26,959 bases of DNA from Actinomycetales bacterium (GTDB lineage Bacteria > Actinomycetota > Actinomycetes > Actinomycetales > Cellulomonadaceae). The DNA lies in NCBI GenBank assembly GCA_012514545.1, contig JAAZAC010000061.1, forward strand, positions 1 through 26,959, in the 5' to 3' direction. A program made the position numbers and the translations under genes. Of this stretch, positions 1 to 7,176 are shown one piece after another. The first letter of the stretch is position 1. Every line of letters starts with the position of its first letter. The notes beneath the pieces are model-generated. The model did not search any database. It was given only the letters and a program-made list of their open reading frames with translations, and was not told the origin of the DNA.

Positions 1-17
1 CGGTAGACGGTGCGCAC
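1..17 (-). CDS. Possible 5' end of the gene following the helicase (partial)
   Basis: A GTG codon at 15-17 opens a frame that reads M-R-T-V-Y and then leaves the window. It is proposed as a start only because a TAGCGT -10-like hexamer lies exactly 6 nt upstream, the same spacing seen before several other genes here. Six codons at most are visible, so nothing can be said about the product. It could equally be non-coding sequence. Confidence 0.3.
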
Positions 18-23
18 GGCAGG

Positions 24-29
24 ACGCTA
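24..29 (-). promoter_or_regulatory. Putative -10 element (TAGCGT) of a leaderless promoter
   Basis: TAGCGT on the minus strand matches the actinobacterial TANNNT -10 pattern and is followed by 6 nt and a GTG codon. It sits 12 nt after the stop codon of the helicase gene. No -35 consensus is visible. Inference from motif and spacing only. Confidence 0.35.
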
Positions 30-40
30 GCGCAGCGGCC

Positions 41-2821
41 TCACACCGCGCTGTGCGCGACGACTCCGCGCCGCAGCGCCTCGACGGCGGCGCGCGCGGC
101 CGACCGCGTCGCCGCGGCCGGGGCGGCGCCCGCGAGCTGGTCGAGCAGGTCGATCACCTGCTTGCACCAGCGCACGAAGTCGCCCGCCGCGAGCTCGGTC
201 CCCTGCAGCACGGCCCCCAGCCCGCGCCCGGAGGCCCAGGTGTGCACGGGCTGCACGAGGCCGGCGTCGGGCGGCCGGGTGGTGGGGATGCCGCGCGCCG
301 ACTCGAGGTCCTCCAGCCGCGACCACACGCGCTGCGTGGCGTCGAGCGCGCGCCCGATCCGCCCGCCGGGCCCCCCGGGCACGTGCGGCGGGACGGCGGG
401 CTCGTCGCGCCGCGACTCGTACACCACCGCGGACACCACGGCGGCCAGCGCGGGCGCGTCCAGACCGTCCCACGCCCCCGCCCGCAGGCACTCGGCGACG
501 AGGAGGTCGCTCTCCGCGTAGATGCGGCGCAGGGCCTGCCCCGCCTCCGTGACGCGGGTGCGCCCGTCGGCGACCTCGAGGTGCCCGGTGACGGTGAGAA
601 CGTCGCACACCTTGTCGAACACGCGTGCGATCGAGCTCGTGCGGCCCTCGATGCGCCGGACGAGCGCGTCGTGCTCCTTGCGCAGCCGCTCGTGCCGTTC
701 CGCCCAGCGCGCGTGGTCCTCGCGCTCGGAGCAGCCGTGGCACGGGTGCGCCCGCAGCCGACGGCGCAGCGCGGTGATCGTCGCGTCGTCGCGCACGGCG
801 TCGGCCGCCTCGGGCTCCGCGGGCTCCGGCCGGGGCCGCGCCAGCGCGCTGCGCATGGCCGAGGCGAGGTCGCGCTTCGCGGCGGCGTTGCGCGGCGAGA
901 ACCCCTTCGGCACACGCACCGTCGCCACGGTCCGCACGGGACCCGTGAGGTCCGCCGCCGTGAGCGTGCGCACCTGCCGCTCCCCCGTCAGCACCGTCGC
1001 GCGCGGCCCGTCGAGCCCGTCGCGGCCGGCCTCGAGCACGACGGCGAAGCCCGCCCGCCGCCCGGACGGCACCTCGACGACGTCGCCGACCCGCAGCCGG
1101 CGCAGGCTGTCCGCGGCCGCCCGGCGCCGGGCGCGCGCCGCGTCGCGGGAGGCGCCCTTCTCCAGCTCGGTCAGGCGCCGACGGATCCCCCAGTACTCCG
1201 CGAAGTCCCCGAGGTGGCACTGCATGGCGCGCGCGTAGCCCTCGAGCGCCTCGGCGTGCGACTGCGCCTGCCGGGCGAGCCCCACCACGGCCCGGTCGGC
1301 CTGGAACTGCGCGAAGCTCGTCTCCAGCACCTCGCGGGCCCGCTCGCGCCCCACCTGCGCCACGAGGTTGACGGCCATGTTGTACGTCGGCCGGAAGCTC
1401 GACCGCAGCGGGTAGGTCCGCCGGGACGCGAGGCCGGCGAGCGCCACGGGGTCCAGCCCCCCGTGGTCGACGACGACGGCGTGCCCCTCGACGTCGATGC
1501 CGCGCCGCCCCGCGCGGCCGGTGAGCTGCGTGTACTCCCCCGGCGTGATGTCGCTGTGCGCGGACCCGTCCCACTTCGTCAGGCGGTCGAGGACGACGGA
1601 GCGCGCGGGCATGTTGATGCCGAGCGCCAGCGTCTCCGTCGCGAACACGACCTTGACCAGGCCCCGGGAGAACAGCTCCTCGACGGTCTCCTTGAAGAGC
1701 GGCAGCAGCCCGGCGTGGTGCGCCGCGATGCCCCGCTCGAGGCCCTGGAGCCAGTCCCAGTAGCCGAGCACCGCGAGGTCCTGCGGCGGGACGACGGCGC
1801 AGCGCTCCTCCACGACCCGGCGGATGAGGTCCGCCTGCTCCGGCGTGGTGAGCCGCAGCCCGGCCCCCAGGCACTGCTGCACCGCGGCGTCGCAGCCGGC
1901 GCGCGAGAACACGAAGTAGATCGCCGGCAGCAGCCCCTCGCGGTCGAGCACGTCCACGACGGCGAACCGCGGCGGCGGGCGCCGCACCGCCGCGGGGCGG
2001 GCGCCGCGCGGCCCTCGACCCCCGCGCCCGTGCCCGGACGGGCCGAGCGCGCGGCCCAGCCGCCGCAGGTCGACGACGAGGTCGGGGTTGATCGGCGGGT
2101 CGACCCCGGGGGCGGTCGGGTCGACGTCGGCGGCGTAGAGGTCGAAGAGCCCGTCGCGGGTCATGACGTGCTGCCACAGGGGCACGGGCCGCGTCTCGCT
2201 CACCACCACGGCCGTGTCGCCCCGGACCATCGTGAGCCAGTCGCCGAACTCCTCGGCGTTGGACACCGTCGCGGAGAGCGAGACCAGCTGCACCTCCGGC
2301 GGGAGGTGGATGATGACCTCCTCCCAGACCGGCCCCCGGAACCGGTCGGCCAGGTAGTGCACCTCGTCCATCACCACGAACGCCAGTCCGTCGAGGGCCG
2401 GCGAGCCGGCGTAGAGCATGTTGCGCAGCACCTCCGTCGTCATGACGACGACGGGCGCGTCGCCGTTGACGGTGGTGTCGCCCGTGAGCAGGCCGACCCG
2501 GTCCGCCCCGTGCTGCCGCGCGAGGTCGGCGTACTTCTGGTTGCTCAGCGCCTTGATCGGCGTCGTGTAGAACGCCTTGCGCCCCTGCGCGAGGGCGAGG
2601 TGCACGGCGAACTCGCCGACGACGGTCTTGCCCGCGCCCGTCGGCGCGGCGACGAGCACGCCGCGGCCGGCCTCGAGCGCGACGCACGCCTCGAGCTGGA
2701 ACGGGTCGAGCTCGAAGCCCAGGCCGGCCGCGAACGGGCCGAGGGCGGTGCGGGCCGCGGCCGCCCGGAGCCGGGCCGCCGCGTAGCGCTCGGCCGGGCT
2801 CGGCTCGGCCGACGTGGACAT
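41..2821 (-). CDS. helY: DEAD/DEAH-box RNA helicase, Ski2/HelY type
   Basis: A 926-residue superfamily 2 helicase resembling the Ski2/Mtr4-like HelY proteins of actinobacteria, which are thought to act in RNA metabolism in the cytoplasm. Visible motifs in order: Walker A APTGAGKT at residues 59-66, motif Ia around TTPIKALSNQK (86-96), DEVH box at 152-155, SAT at 183-185, and the motif VI sequence QLTGRAGRRGID in the second RecA lobe. An Arg/Gly/Pro-rich low-complexity insert follows about residue 260. The length is normal for the family. The ATG start lies 6 nt after a TAGGCT hexamer that contains the stop codon of the upstream lipid kinase gene, so the message may be leaderless. It is the last gene of the tatA-tatC-dgk-helY series common in actinobacteria. 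The family is secure; the RNA substrate is not visible from sequence. Confidence 0.93.
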   Translation of the reverse strand: MSTSAEPSPAERYAAARLRAAAARTALGPFAAGLGFELDPFQLEACVALEAGRGVLVAAPTGAGKTVVGEFAVHLALAQGRKAFYTTPIKALSNQKYADLARQHGADRVGLLTGDTTVNGDAPVVVMTTEVLRNMLYAGSPALDGLAFVVMDEVHYLADRFRGPVWEEVIIHLPPEVQLVSLSATVSNAEEFGDWLTMVRGDTAVVVSETRPVPLWQHVMTRDGLFDLYAADVDPTAPGVDPPINPDLVVDLRRLGRALGPSGHGRGGRGPRGARPAAVRRPPPRFAVVDVLDREGLLPAIYFVFSRAGCDAAVQQCLGAGLRLTTPEQADLIRRVVEERCAVVPPQDLAVLGYWDWLQGLERGIAAHHAGLLPLFKETVEELFSRGLVKVVFATETLALGINMPARSVVLDRLTKWDGSAHSDITPGEYTQLTGRAGRRGIDVEGHAVVVDHGGLDPVALAGLASRRTYPLRSSFRPTYNMAVNLVAQVGRERAREVLETSFAQFQADRAVVGLARQAQSHAEALEGYARAMQCHLGDFAEYWGIRRRLTELEKGASRDAARARRRAAADSLRRLRVGDVVEVPSGRRAGFAVVLEAGRDGLDGPRATVLTGERQVRTLTAADLTGPVRTVATVRVPKGFSPRNAAAKRDLASAMRSALARPRPEPAEPEAADAVRDDATITALRRRLRAHPCHGCSEREDHARWAERHERLRKEHDALVRRIEGRTSSIARVFDKVCDVLTVTGHLEVADGRTRVTEAGQALRRIYAESDLLVAECLRAGAWDGLDAPALAAVVSAVVYESRRDEPAVPPHVPGGPGGRIGRALDATQRVWSRLEDLESARGIPTTRPPDAGLVQPVHTWASGRGLGAVLQGTELAAGDFVRWCKQVIDLLDQLAGAAPAAATRSAARAAVEALRRGVVAHSAV

Positions 2822-2827
2822 GCGTCC

Positions 2828-2833
2828 AGCCTA
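2828..2833 (-). promoter_or_regulatory. Putative -10 (TAGGCT) of helY overlapping the preceding stop codon
   Basis: TAGGCT is followed by GGACGC and the helY ATG, a 6-nt gap matching leaderless actinobacterial starts. Its first three bases are the TAG stop of the upstream lipid kinase gene. There is no Shine-Dalgarno sequence at a useful distance and no clear -35. Confidence 0.5.
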
Positions 2834-3748
2834 GGCGAGCAGCCGCACCGCGCCCGGACGCAGCTCGACCCGCAGCGGCAGCGGCCCGATGCGCTCGCCG
2901 TCGGCGAAGGCGGCGGGCGGCGGCGGGCCGACCGGGCTGTGCTCGATGACCACCGACGTGGCGCTGAGCACCGTGCACGCCGGGTGGCGCATGTGGGTCC
3001 CCGAGTACACCCGCGGGAAGATCCCGATGAGCTCCCGGCGGCTCAGCGGGCCCGCGATGACGACGTCGAGCTTCCCGTCGTCCATCGACGAGTTCGGCGA
3101 GATGCGCATGCCGCCGCCGAAGAGCCCGGCGTTGGCGATCGCGACGAGCGTGCCCGTCGACTCCCACGTGGTGCCGTCGAGCGCGATCCGGTAGCCGTAG
3201 GGCCGGAACCGGCCCAGCTCGGCCAGCAGGCCGCGCACGTACCGGCCGCGCCCCTTGGGCCACGTCAGCGCGTTCGCGCGGGCATTGACGGCGGCGTCGA
3301 CGCCGCAGGACAGCACCCCGATGAACCACTCGTGCGCGCTGTGCGTCGGCGGGCCCACGACGGCCGCGTCCACCGCCCGGCCGCCCGTGTCGAGGCCGCG
3401 CTCGATCGCCGCGACGGACGCGCGCACGTCGTGCAGCGGCAGCCCCATGGAGCGGGCGATGTCGTTGCCGCTGCCCGCCGCGACGATGCCGAGCGGCAGG
3501 TCCGTCCCCGCGACGACGTTGACGCCCAGGTGCACCATGCCGTCGCCGCCGACGACGACGAGCGCGTCGAGCCCGTCGACGACGGCCTGCCGCGCGTGCA
3601 GCTCGGCGCCCGTGAGGTCGTCCGCGGTGAGGTCGAGGATCTCGTGGCCGCGCGCCCGGGCGGCGGCGAGCAGGTGCCGGCCGCGCCGGTCGCCCCGCCC
3701 GCGCCCCGACGTCGGGTTGACGACGATCCCGATCCGCAGCCCGCTCAT
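2831..3748 (-). CDS. Diacylglycerol kinase / lipid kinase family protein
   Basis: A 305-residue protein of the DAGK catalytic-domain (YegS/DgkB-like) family, predicted to phosphorylate a lipid such as diacylglycerol with ATP at the membrane. Visible features are the N-terminal IGIVVNPTSGRGRG stretch typical of the family, the nucleotide-binding VVVGGDG motif ending near residue 70, and the GSGNDIAR motif at 92-99. The open frame continues upstream through tatC, but the start chosen is the ATG that overlaps the tatC stop codon by 4 bp (ATGA), which gives the normal family length and N-terminus. It is therefore probably translationally coupled to tatC. Substrate specificity (diacylglycerol, phosphatidylinositol precursor or other) cannot be told from sequence. 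Confidence 0.88.
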   Translation of the reverse strand: MSGLRIGIVVNPTSGRGRGDRRGRHLLAAARARGHEILDLTADDLTGAELHARQAVVDGLDALVVVGGDGMVHLGVNVVAGTDLPLGIVAAGSGNDIARSMGLPLHDVRASVAAIERGLDTGGRAVDAAVVGPPTHSAHEWFIGVLSCGVDAAVNARANALTWPKGRGRYVRGLLAELGRFRPYGYRIALDGTTWESTGTLVAIANAGLFGGGMRISPNSSMDDGKLDVVIAGPLSRRELIGIFPRVYSGTHMRHPACTVLSATSVVIEHSPVGPPPPAAFADGERIGPLPLRVELRPGAVRLLA

Positions 3749-4554
3749 GCCGGCTCCTCTCCCGTCCTGGCCGACTCGGCCCGGCGCCGGCGGCGGTCCA
3801 CCAGCGCGCAGACGCCCACGGCGCCGAAGTACAGCCCGCAGATCGGCACGCCGAGCGCGAGCATGGACACCACGTCCCCGGTGGGCGTCGCCACCGCGGC
3901 GAAGACGAAGGACAGCAGCACGGCCCACCGCCACCCGGCGAGCCACGTCCGCGCGCCCACGAGCCCGACGGCGGCCAGCGCCACCATGACCACGGGCAGG
4001 AGGAACGCCAGGCCGAACGCGAGCACGAGCCGCACGACGAACCCGAGGTACGCCTGCGCGTCGATGACGTTCACCGCGTCCTGCGGCGTGAAGCCGATGA
4101 GGATCTCCACCGCCGCCGGCAGGAGCCACCACGCCAGCGCCGCGCCGGCGAGGAAGAGGGGTACCGCGGCGCCGACGACGGCCAGTGTGGTCCGCCGCTC
4201 CCGGCTGGTCAGCCCCGGCGTGACGAAGGCCCAGAGCTGGTAGATCCACCAGGGGCTCGACACGAGCACCCCGACGAAGAGCGCCAGCATGATCTGCACG
4301 TCCAGCGGGGCCGCGACGCCCGCGAAGTTCAGCGCGACGAGCTCGCCGCGCCGCGCCGCGAGGTCGACGAGGGGCGCCTGCAGGACGTCGACGAGCCACG
4401 GGTAGACGAACCAGCCGCCCACGGCGCCGACGACGATCCCGAGCGCGGACCACAGGACCCGGGTGCGCAGCTCCCGGATGTGCTCGCGCAGGGGCATCCG
4501 CCCGTCGGGGTTGCGCCTGCGGCTCGACCGGGCCCGCTCAGGCGCGCGGGCCAC
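3745..4554 (-). CDS. tatC: Sec-independent protein translocase subunit TatC
   Basis: A 269-residue integral membrane protein with about six hydrophobic segments, the twin-arginine signal-peptide receptor of the Tat translocase. Family landmarks are the N-terminal EHIREL motif (24-29), the conserved GLTSRER loop (114-120) and the periplasmic/last-helix region ATPTGD (222-227). The N-terminal NPDGRM segment before EHIREL is typical of actinobacterial TatC and supports the upstream ATG, although a second ATG at residue 20 exists. Its start overlaps the end of tatA by 17 bp and its stop overlaps the lipid kinase start, so the three genes look co-translated. The C-terminus is basic and probably cytoplasmic. 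No tatB is in the window. Confidence 0.96.
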   Translation of the reverse strand: MARAPERARSSRRRNPDGRMPLREHIRELRTRVLWSALGIVVGAVGGWFVYPWLVDVLQAPLVDLAARRGELVALNFAGVAAPLDVQIMLALFVGVLVSSPWWIYQLWAFVTPGLTSRERRTTLAVVGAAVPLFLAGAALAWWLLPAAVEILIGFTPQDAVNVIDAQAYLGFVVRLVLAFGLAFLLPVVMVALAAVGLVGARTWLAGWRWAVLLSFVFAAVATPTGDVVSMLALGVPICGLYFGAVGVCALVDRRRRRAESARTGEEPA

Positions 4555-4768
4555 CGTCGTCGCCGGGCCCGCGCGGGCCGGCGGTCCCCGGGTCGTCGGG
4601 CGCGCCCGGGCCCGCGGCCTCCTCGCGCCCGCCCTCCTTCACCTCCGTGCGGAGGATCCGCAGCGACCGCCCCACGCTGCGCGCGAGGTCGGGCAGCCGC
4701 CGCGCGCCGAAGAGCAGCAGCACGATGAGGGCGATGACCAGCCACTCCCAGCCCTGAGGACCCCGCAT
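4538..4768 (-). CDS. tatA: Twin-arginine translocase subunit TatA
   Basis: A 76-residue TatA/E-type protein forming the pore-like part of the Tat system. It begins with a short polar stretch, then a single membrane helix (about residues 7-19) ending in the invariant FG (20-21), an amphipathic helix around ARRLPDLARSVGRSLRIL, and an acidic, glycine- and proline-rich tail. I chose the internal ATG rather than a GTG 27 nt upstream because AAGGAG lies just before it and because the shorter form has the usual TatA N-terminus. It precedes tatC with a small overlap, the common actinobacterial tatAC arrangement. Confidence 0.95.
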   Translation of the reverse strand: MRGPQGWEWLVIALIVLLLFGARRLPDLARSVGRSLRILRTEVKEGGREEAAGPGAPDDPGTAGPRGPGDDGGPRA

Positions 4769-4795
4769 CGCACTCCTTCGCTCGCGTGTCGTCAC

Positions 4796-4801
4796 ATGCT
4801 A
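4796..4801 (-). promoter_or_regulatory. Putative -10 (TAGCAT) upstream of tatA
   Basis: TAGCAT matches TANNNT and lies 27 nt upstream of the tatA ATG, leaving room for a short leader carrying the GAAGGAG ribosome-binding site. No convincing -35 was seen, so this is a weak inference. Confidence 0.35.
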
Positions 4802-4835
4802 GCCGTCGGCCGGGTCCCGACCGGCCCGCCACGCG

Positions 4836-5156
4836 TCACCGGACGAACGACCACCAGCGCCGGTACGCGGCCTCGTGGCGCTCGGCCCGCCGCGCCCGCC
4901 GGGCGGCACGGGCGACCTGTGCGGCCGCCAGCCGCGCCCTGGCCGGGGCCGGGTCGTCGAGCACCGCGGGGGCCGGCGTCGTGCCCGCGGTCGCGGCGAG
5001 GGCGTCCGCGCGCTCGGCGAGCCGGTCGAGCACGTCGCCCAGCCGCTCGAGCTCGGCGAGCAGCGCCTTCGCCGAGCGCCACAGCGAGCGGGCCAGGAAG
5101 AACGCGCCGACCAGCGTGCCCACGACGAGCACGAACCAGACGGCGAACCAGAGCAC
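4836..5156 (-). CDS. Small membrane-anchored protein of unknown function
   Basis: A 106-residue protein I do not recognise. It starts with one strongly hydrophobic segment (about residues 2-22, MLWFAVWFVLVVGTLVGAFF), followed by a Leu/Ala/Glu-rich stretch with heptad character (about 28-55, AKALLAELERLGDVLDRLAE) that could form a coiled coil, a Pro/Ala-rich linker and a strongly basic Ala/Arg-rich C-terminus ending in RRWWSFVR. The predicted picture is an N-terminal anchor with a cytoplasmic helical tail. The GTG start lies 6 nt after a TAGCCT hexamer that includes the pafC stop codon. It sits between pafBC and tatAC; the context suggests a membrane role but no function should be assigned. 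Confidence 0.75.
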   Translation of the reverse strand: MLWFAVWFVLVVGTLVGAFFLARSLWRSAKALLAELERLGDVLDRLAERADALAATAGTTPAPAVLDDPAPARARLAAAQVARAARRARRAERHEAAYRRWWSFVR

Positions 5157-5162
5157 GCGCCC

Positions 5163-5168
5163 AGGCTA
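5163..5168 (-). promoter_or_regulatory. Putative -10 (TAGCCT) overlapping the pafC stop codon
   Basis: TAGCCT is followed by GGGCGC and a GTG start codon, again a 6-nt gap. The TAG is the pafC stop. The downstream gene has no Shine-Dalgarno sequence, consistent with leaderless translation. Inference from pattern. Confidence 0.45.
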
Positions 5169-6134
5169 GCCCTGCGCCGGGGACTCGTAGCGGGCCAGCG
5201 CGGCGCGCGCGGCCTCGCCGGCGTCGGCCATCGCGGAGACGGGCTCCACGGCCCGCACGTACGGGGCGACCCGCAGCAGCAGGTGGCGCAGCCACGCGCC
5301 CGAGGCGACGCGCAGGGCCACGCGCAGGCCGCCGTCGGGCAGGTCGGTGGCCTCGTCCACGGGGAGCTGCTCGACGACCCAGCGTGCGCGCGAGTCGAGC
5401 TCGAGCACGACCCGCTCGTGCTCCTGGGACGGCGTGAACGTCGTCTCGCGGGCGGGCCCCGGCCGCGTCGAGACGGCCTCGTCGAGCACCTCCGCGGCGA
5501 GGATCCGGTCGAGGCGGAACAGGCGCTCGCCGCCGGCGCTGAGGCACCACGCCTGCAGGTAGGAGCGCTCGTCGCCGGTGAGCAGCTGCCAGGGCTCGAC
5601 GACGCGCTCGGACTCGTGGTCCTCGGCGTTCACGTAGCGGATGCGCAGACGCCTCCGCTCCCGCAGCGCGCGCCGGGCCGCCGCGACGACCTCGGGGGAC
5701 GCCTCCACGGCGAGGCGCACGTCCATGGTGGCGGCGGCGTCGCCCGTGGCGGCCACGAGCACGTCGAGGGTGCTCGAGAGCACGTCGCGCTCCGCCGGGT
5801 CGAGCAGGTCGCCCACCGACTCGCGCAGCGCGCGGAGCGCGGCGACGAGCGCCACCGCCTCGCGCGTGCCCAGCCGCAGGGCGCGCGTCATGCCGCGCGA
5901 CTGGGTGAGCCGCAGGACGCCGGACTCGAACGAGTCCGCGTCGAAGTCGATGAGGTCGTCCGGCCAGTACCCGGGCGTCCCGGAGACCCACAGCGTGTCG
6001 ACGTCGCGCAGCACCTGCTCGCGCGAGACCTGGAAGTGCGCGGCGACCTCGTCGATCGTCACCCCCGGGTGGCGGTCGAGGTACGCCACGAGCCCGAGGA
6101 GGCGGACGAGCCGCTCCGGCGTGCGCTCAGCCAC
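5166..6134 (-). CDS. pafC: WYL-domain transcriptional regulator PafC
   Basis: A 322-residue helix-turn-helix/WYL protein. In mycobacteria PafB and PafC act together as a transcriptional activator of the LexA-independent DNA damage response. The N-terminal winged helix (about 8-50) contains the sequence TIDEVAAHFQVSREQVLRDV. The WYL domain (about 145-235) carries a divergent core, SYLQAWC at 191-197, in place of the usual W-Y-L, followed by RLFRLDRI. The start is a GTG overlapping the end of pafB by 8 bp, so the two proteins are probably made in a coupled manner from one message. The divergent WYL core next to a canonical one in PafB matches the known asymmetry of the pair. Confidence 0.92.
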   Translation of the reverse strand: MAERTPERLVRLLGLVAYLDRHPGVTIDEVAAHFQVSREQVLRDVDTLWVSGTPGYWPDDLIDFDADSFESGVLRLTQSRGMTRALRLGTREAVALVAALRALRESVGDLLDPAERDVLSSTLDVLVAATGDAAATMDVRLAVEASPEVVAAARRALRERRRLRIRYVNAEDHESERVVEPWQLLTGDERSYLQAWCLSAGGERLFRLDRILAAEVLDEAVSTRPGPARETTFTPSQEHERVVLELDSRARWVVEQLPVDEATDLPDGGLRVALRVASGAWLRHLLLRVAPYVRAVEPVSAMADAGEAARAALARYESPAQG

Positions 6135-7140
6135 GGCGCGCCCCCAGCCGCTCCGCCGCCGCGACGGCCTCCCGCAGCCGGCGCACCACCGCCTCGCGGA
6201 GCTGGGGCGGGGCGAGGACGACGACGGCGTCCGTGTACCCGACGATCTCGTCGGCGAGGTCCGCGGTGCGCCCGACCGGGACGGCGAGCACGTCGTGCCC
6301 GGGGGGCGGGGGCGGCGCGTCGGCGGGCAGGGCCTCGTCGCCGGGGTCGACGGCGCGGCTGCGCAGCGCGCCCGCCCGCTCCGGAGCGACGGCGAGCCAC
6401 GCGAGCCCCTCCCCCTCCTGCCGGGCGGCGATCATCGCCTGGGCGTCGAGGTCGGCGGGCACCGTGAACGCCCCGGGCGGCCCGACGGCGACGACGTCGC
6501 TGACGATCCGGCTCAGCCGGAACACGCGCGGCGCGCCCCGCCCGGTGTCGAAGCCCACGAGGTACCAGCCGCCGCGGCTCCCGACGACGCGCCACGGCTG
6601 CACGGTGCGCCGCAGCACCTCCCCGGTGCTCGCGGCGCGGTAGGTGAACTCGACGGCCTGCCGGGCGTGCGCGGCGTCGAGCAGCGGCGCGAGGGCGGGG
6701 CCGGCCGCGTGCAGGCGCGGCGCGAGGCCCATGATCGCGTCGGTCCCGGCCGGCTCGGCGCCGACGGCGCGCAGCTTGGTCAGGCCCCGCGCGGCGTCGG
6801 CGCGCAGCACCTGGTCCTGCCAGAACTCGGCGGCGAGGCCGAGGACGCCGAGCTGGGCCGCGCTGAGCTCCATGGGCGGCAGCGCGTACGCGTCGAGGTC
6901 CACGCGGTACCCGGCGTCGTCGCCGTGCGCCGGGCCGTGCACGGTGGTCACGGGCACGCCCAGCTCGCGCAGCGTCTCCTTGTCGCGCTCGAACATCCGC
7001 TCGAACGCCTCCGTGCTGCCATCGCGGTCGTAGCCCGCGACGGACGTGCGGATCTGCTCCTTCGTCATCCGGCCGGGGGTGTTCACCAGCGCGATGACGA
7101 GGTTGAGCAGCCGCTCGGCGGGAGGCAGGGCGTCGGCCAT
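6127..7140 (-). CDS. pafB: WYL-domain transcriptional regulator PafB
   Basis: A 337-residue partner of PafC. The N-terminal helix-turn-helix region (about 8-65) includes RLLNLVIALVNTPGRMTKEQI and an FERDKETLRELGVPV recognition-helix segment. The WYL domain has the canonical GWYLVGFD core (WYL at 192-194) and VFRLSRI at 206-212, expected to bind a nucleic-acid or other ligand sensed during DNA damage. The chosen ATG follows a TACCGT -10-like hexamer by 8 nt; a G-rich run in that gap might also serve as a weak ribosome-binding site. It is transcribed away from the DUF3866 gene across only 36 bp. No pafA or other Pup-proteasome gene lies beside it. Confidence 0.93.
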   Translation of the reverse strand: MADALPPAERLLNLVIALVNTPGRMTKEQIRTSVAGYDRDGSTEAFERMFERDKETLRELGVPVTTVHGPAHGDDAGYRVDLDAYALPPMELSAAQLGVLGLAAEFWQDQVLRADAARGLTKLRAVGAEPAGTDAIMGLAPRLHAAGPALAPLLDAAHARQAVEFTYRAASTGEVLRRTVQPWRVVGSRGGWYLVGFDTGRGAPRVFRLSRIVSDVVAVGPPGAFTVPADLDAQAMIAARQEGEGLAWLAVAPERAGALRSRAVDPGDEALPADAPPPPPGHDVLAVPVGRTADLADEIVGYTDAVVVLAPPQLREAVVRRLREAVAAAERLGARRG

Positions 7141-7148
7141 CAACCCCC

Positions 7149-7154
7149 ACGGTA
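7149..7154 (-). promoter_or_regulatory. Putative -10 (TACCGT) of pafBC
   Basis: TACCGT on the minus strand fits TANNNT and ends 8 nt before the pafB ATG. It lies only 10 bp from the -10-like element serving the opposite strand, so any -35 region would fall inside the divergent gene's promoter or coding sequence. Confidence 0.45.
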
Positions 7155-7164
7155 GCGGGGCGGG

Positions 7165-7170
7165 TAGCGT
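7165..7170 (+). promoter_or_regulatory. Putative -10 (TAGCGT) of the DUF3866 gene
   Basis: TAGCGT is followed by GCTGGG and then the GTG start, placing the expected transcription start on or next to the initiation codon. This suggests a leaderless message. No -35 consensus is visible in the short intergenic space. Confidence 0.5.
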
Positions 7171-7176
7171 GCTGGG

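Noticed and set aside
53..4243. Plus-strand open frame of 1396 codons opposite helY, dgk and tatC
   Set aside because: High G+C removes stop codons from the antisense frames; the translation is low-complexity (His/Arg/Pro/Gly-rich) with no domain, and the minus-strand genes have clear motifs.
2831..4453. Lipid kinase with a 235-residue N-terminal extension
   Set aside because: The extension overlaps tatC in another frame; the internal ATG at the tatC stop gives the family-typical start.
4538..4795. Longer TatA starting at a GTG 27 nt upstream
   Set aside because: The inner ATG has a good AAGGAG site and gives the usual short TatA N-terminus; the GTG lies immediately after the -10-like element.
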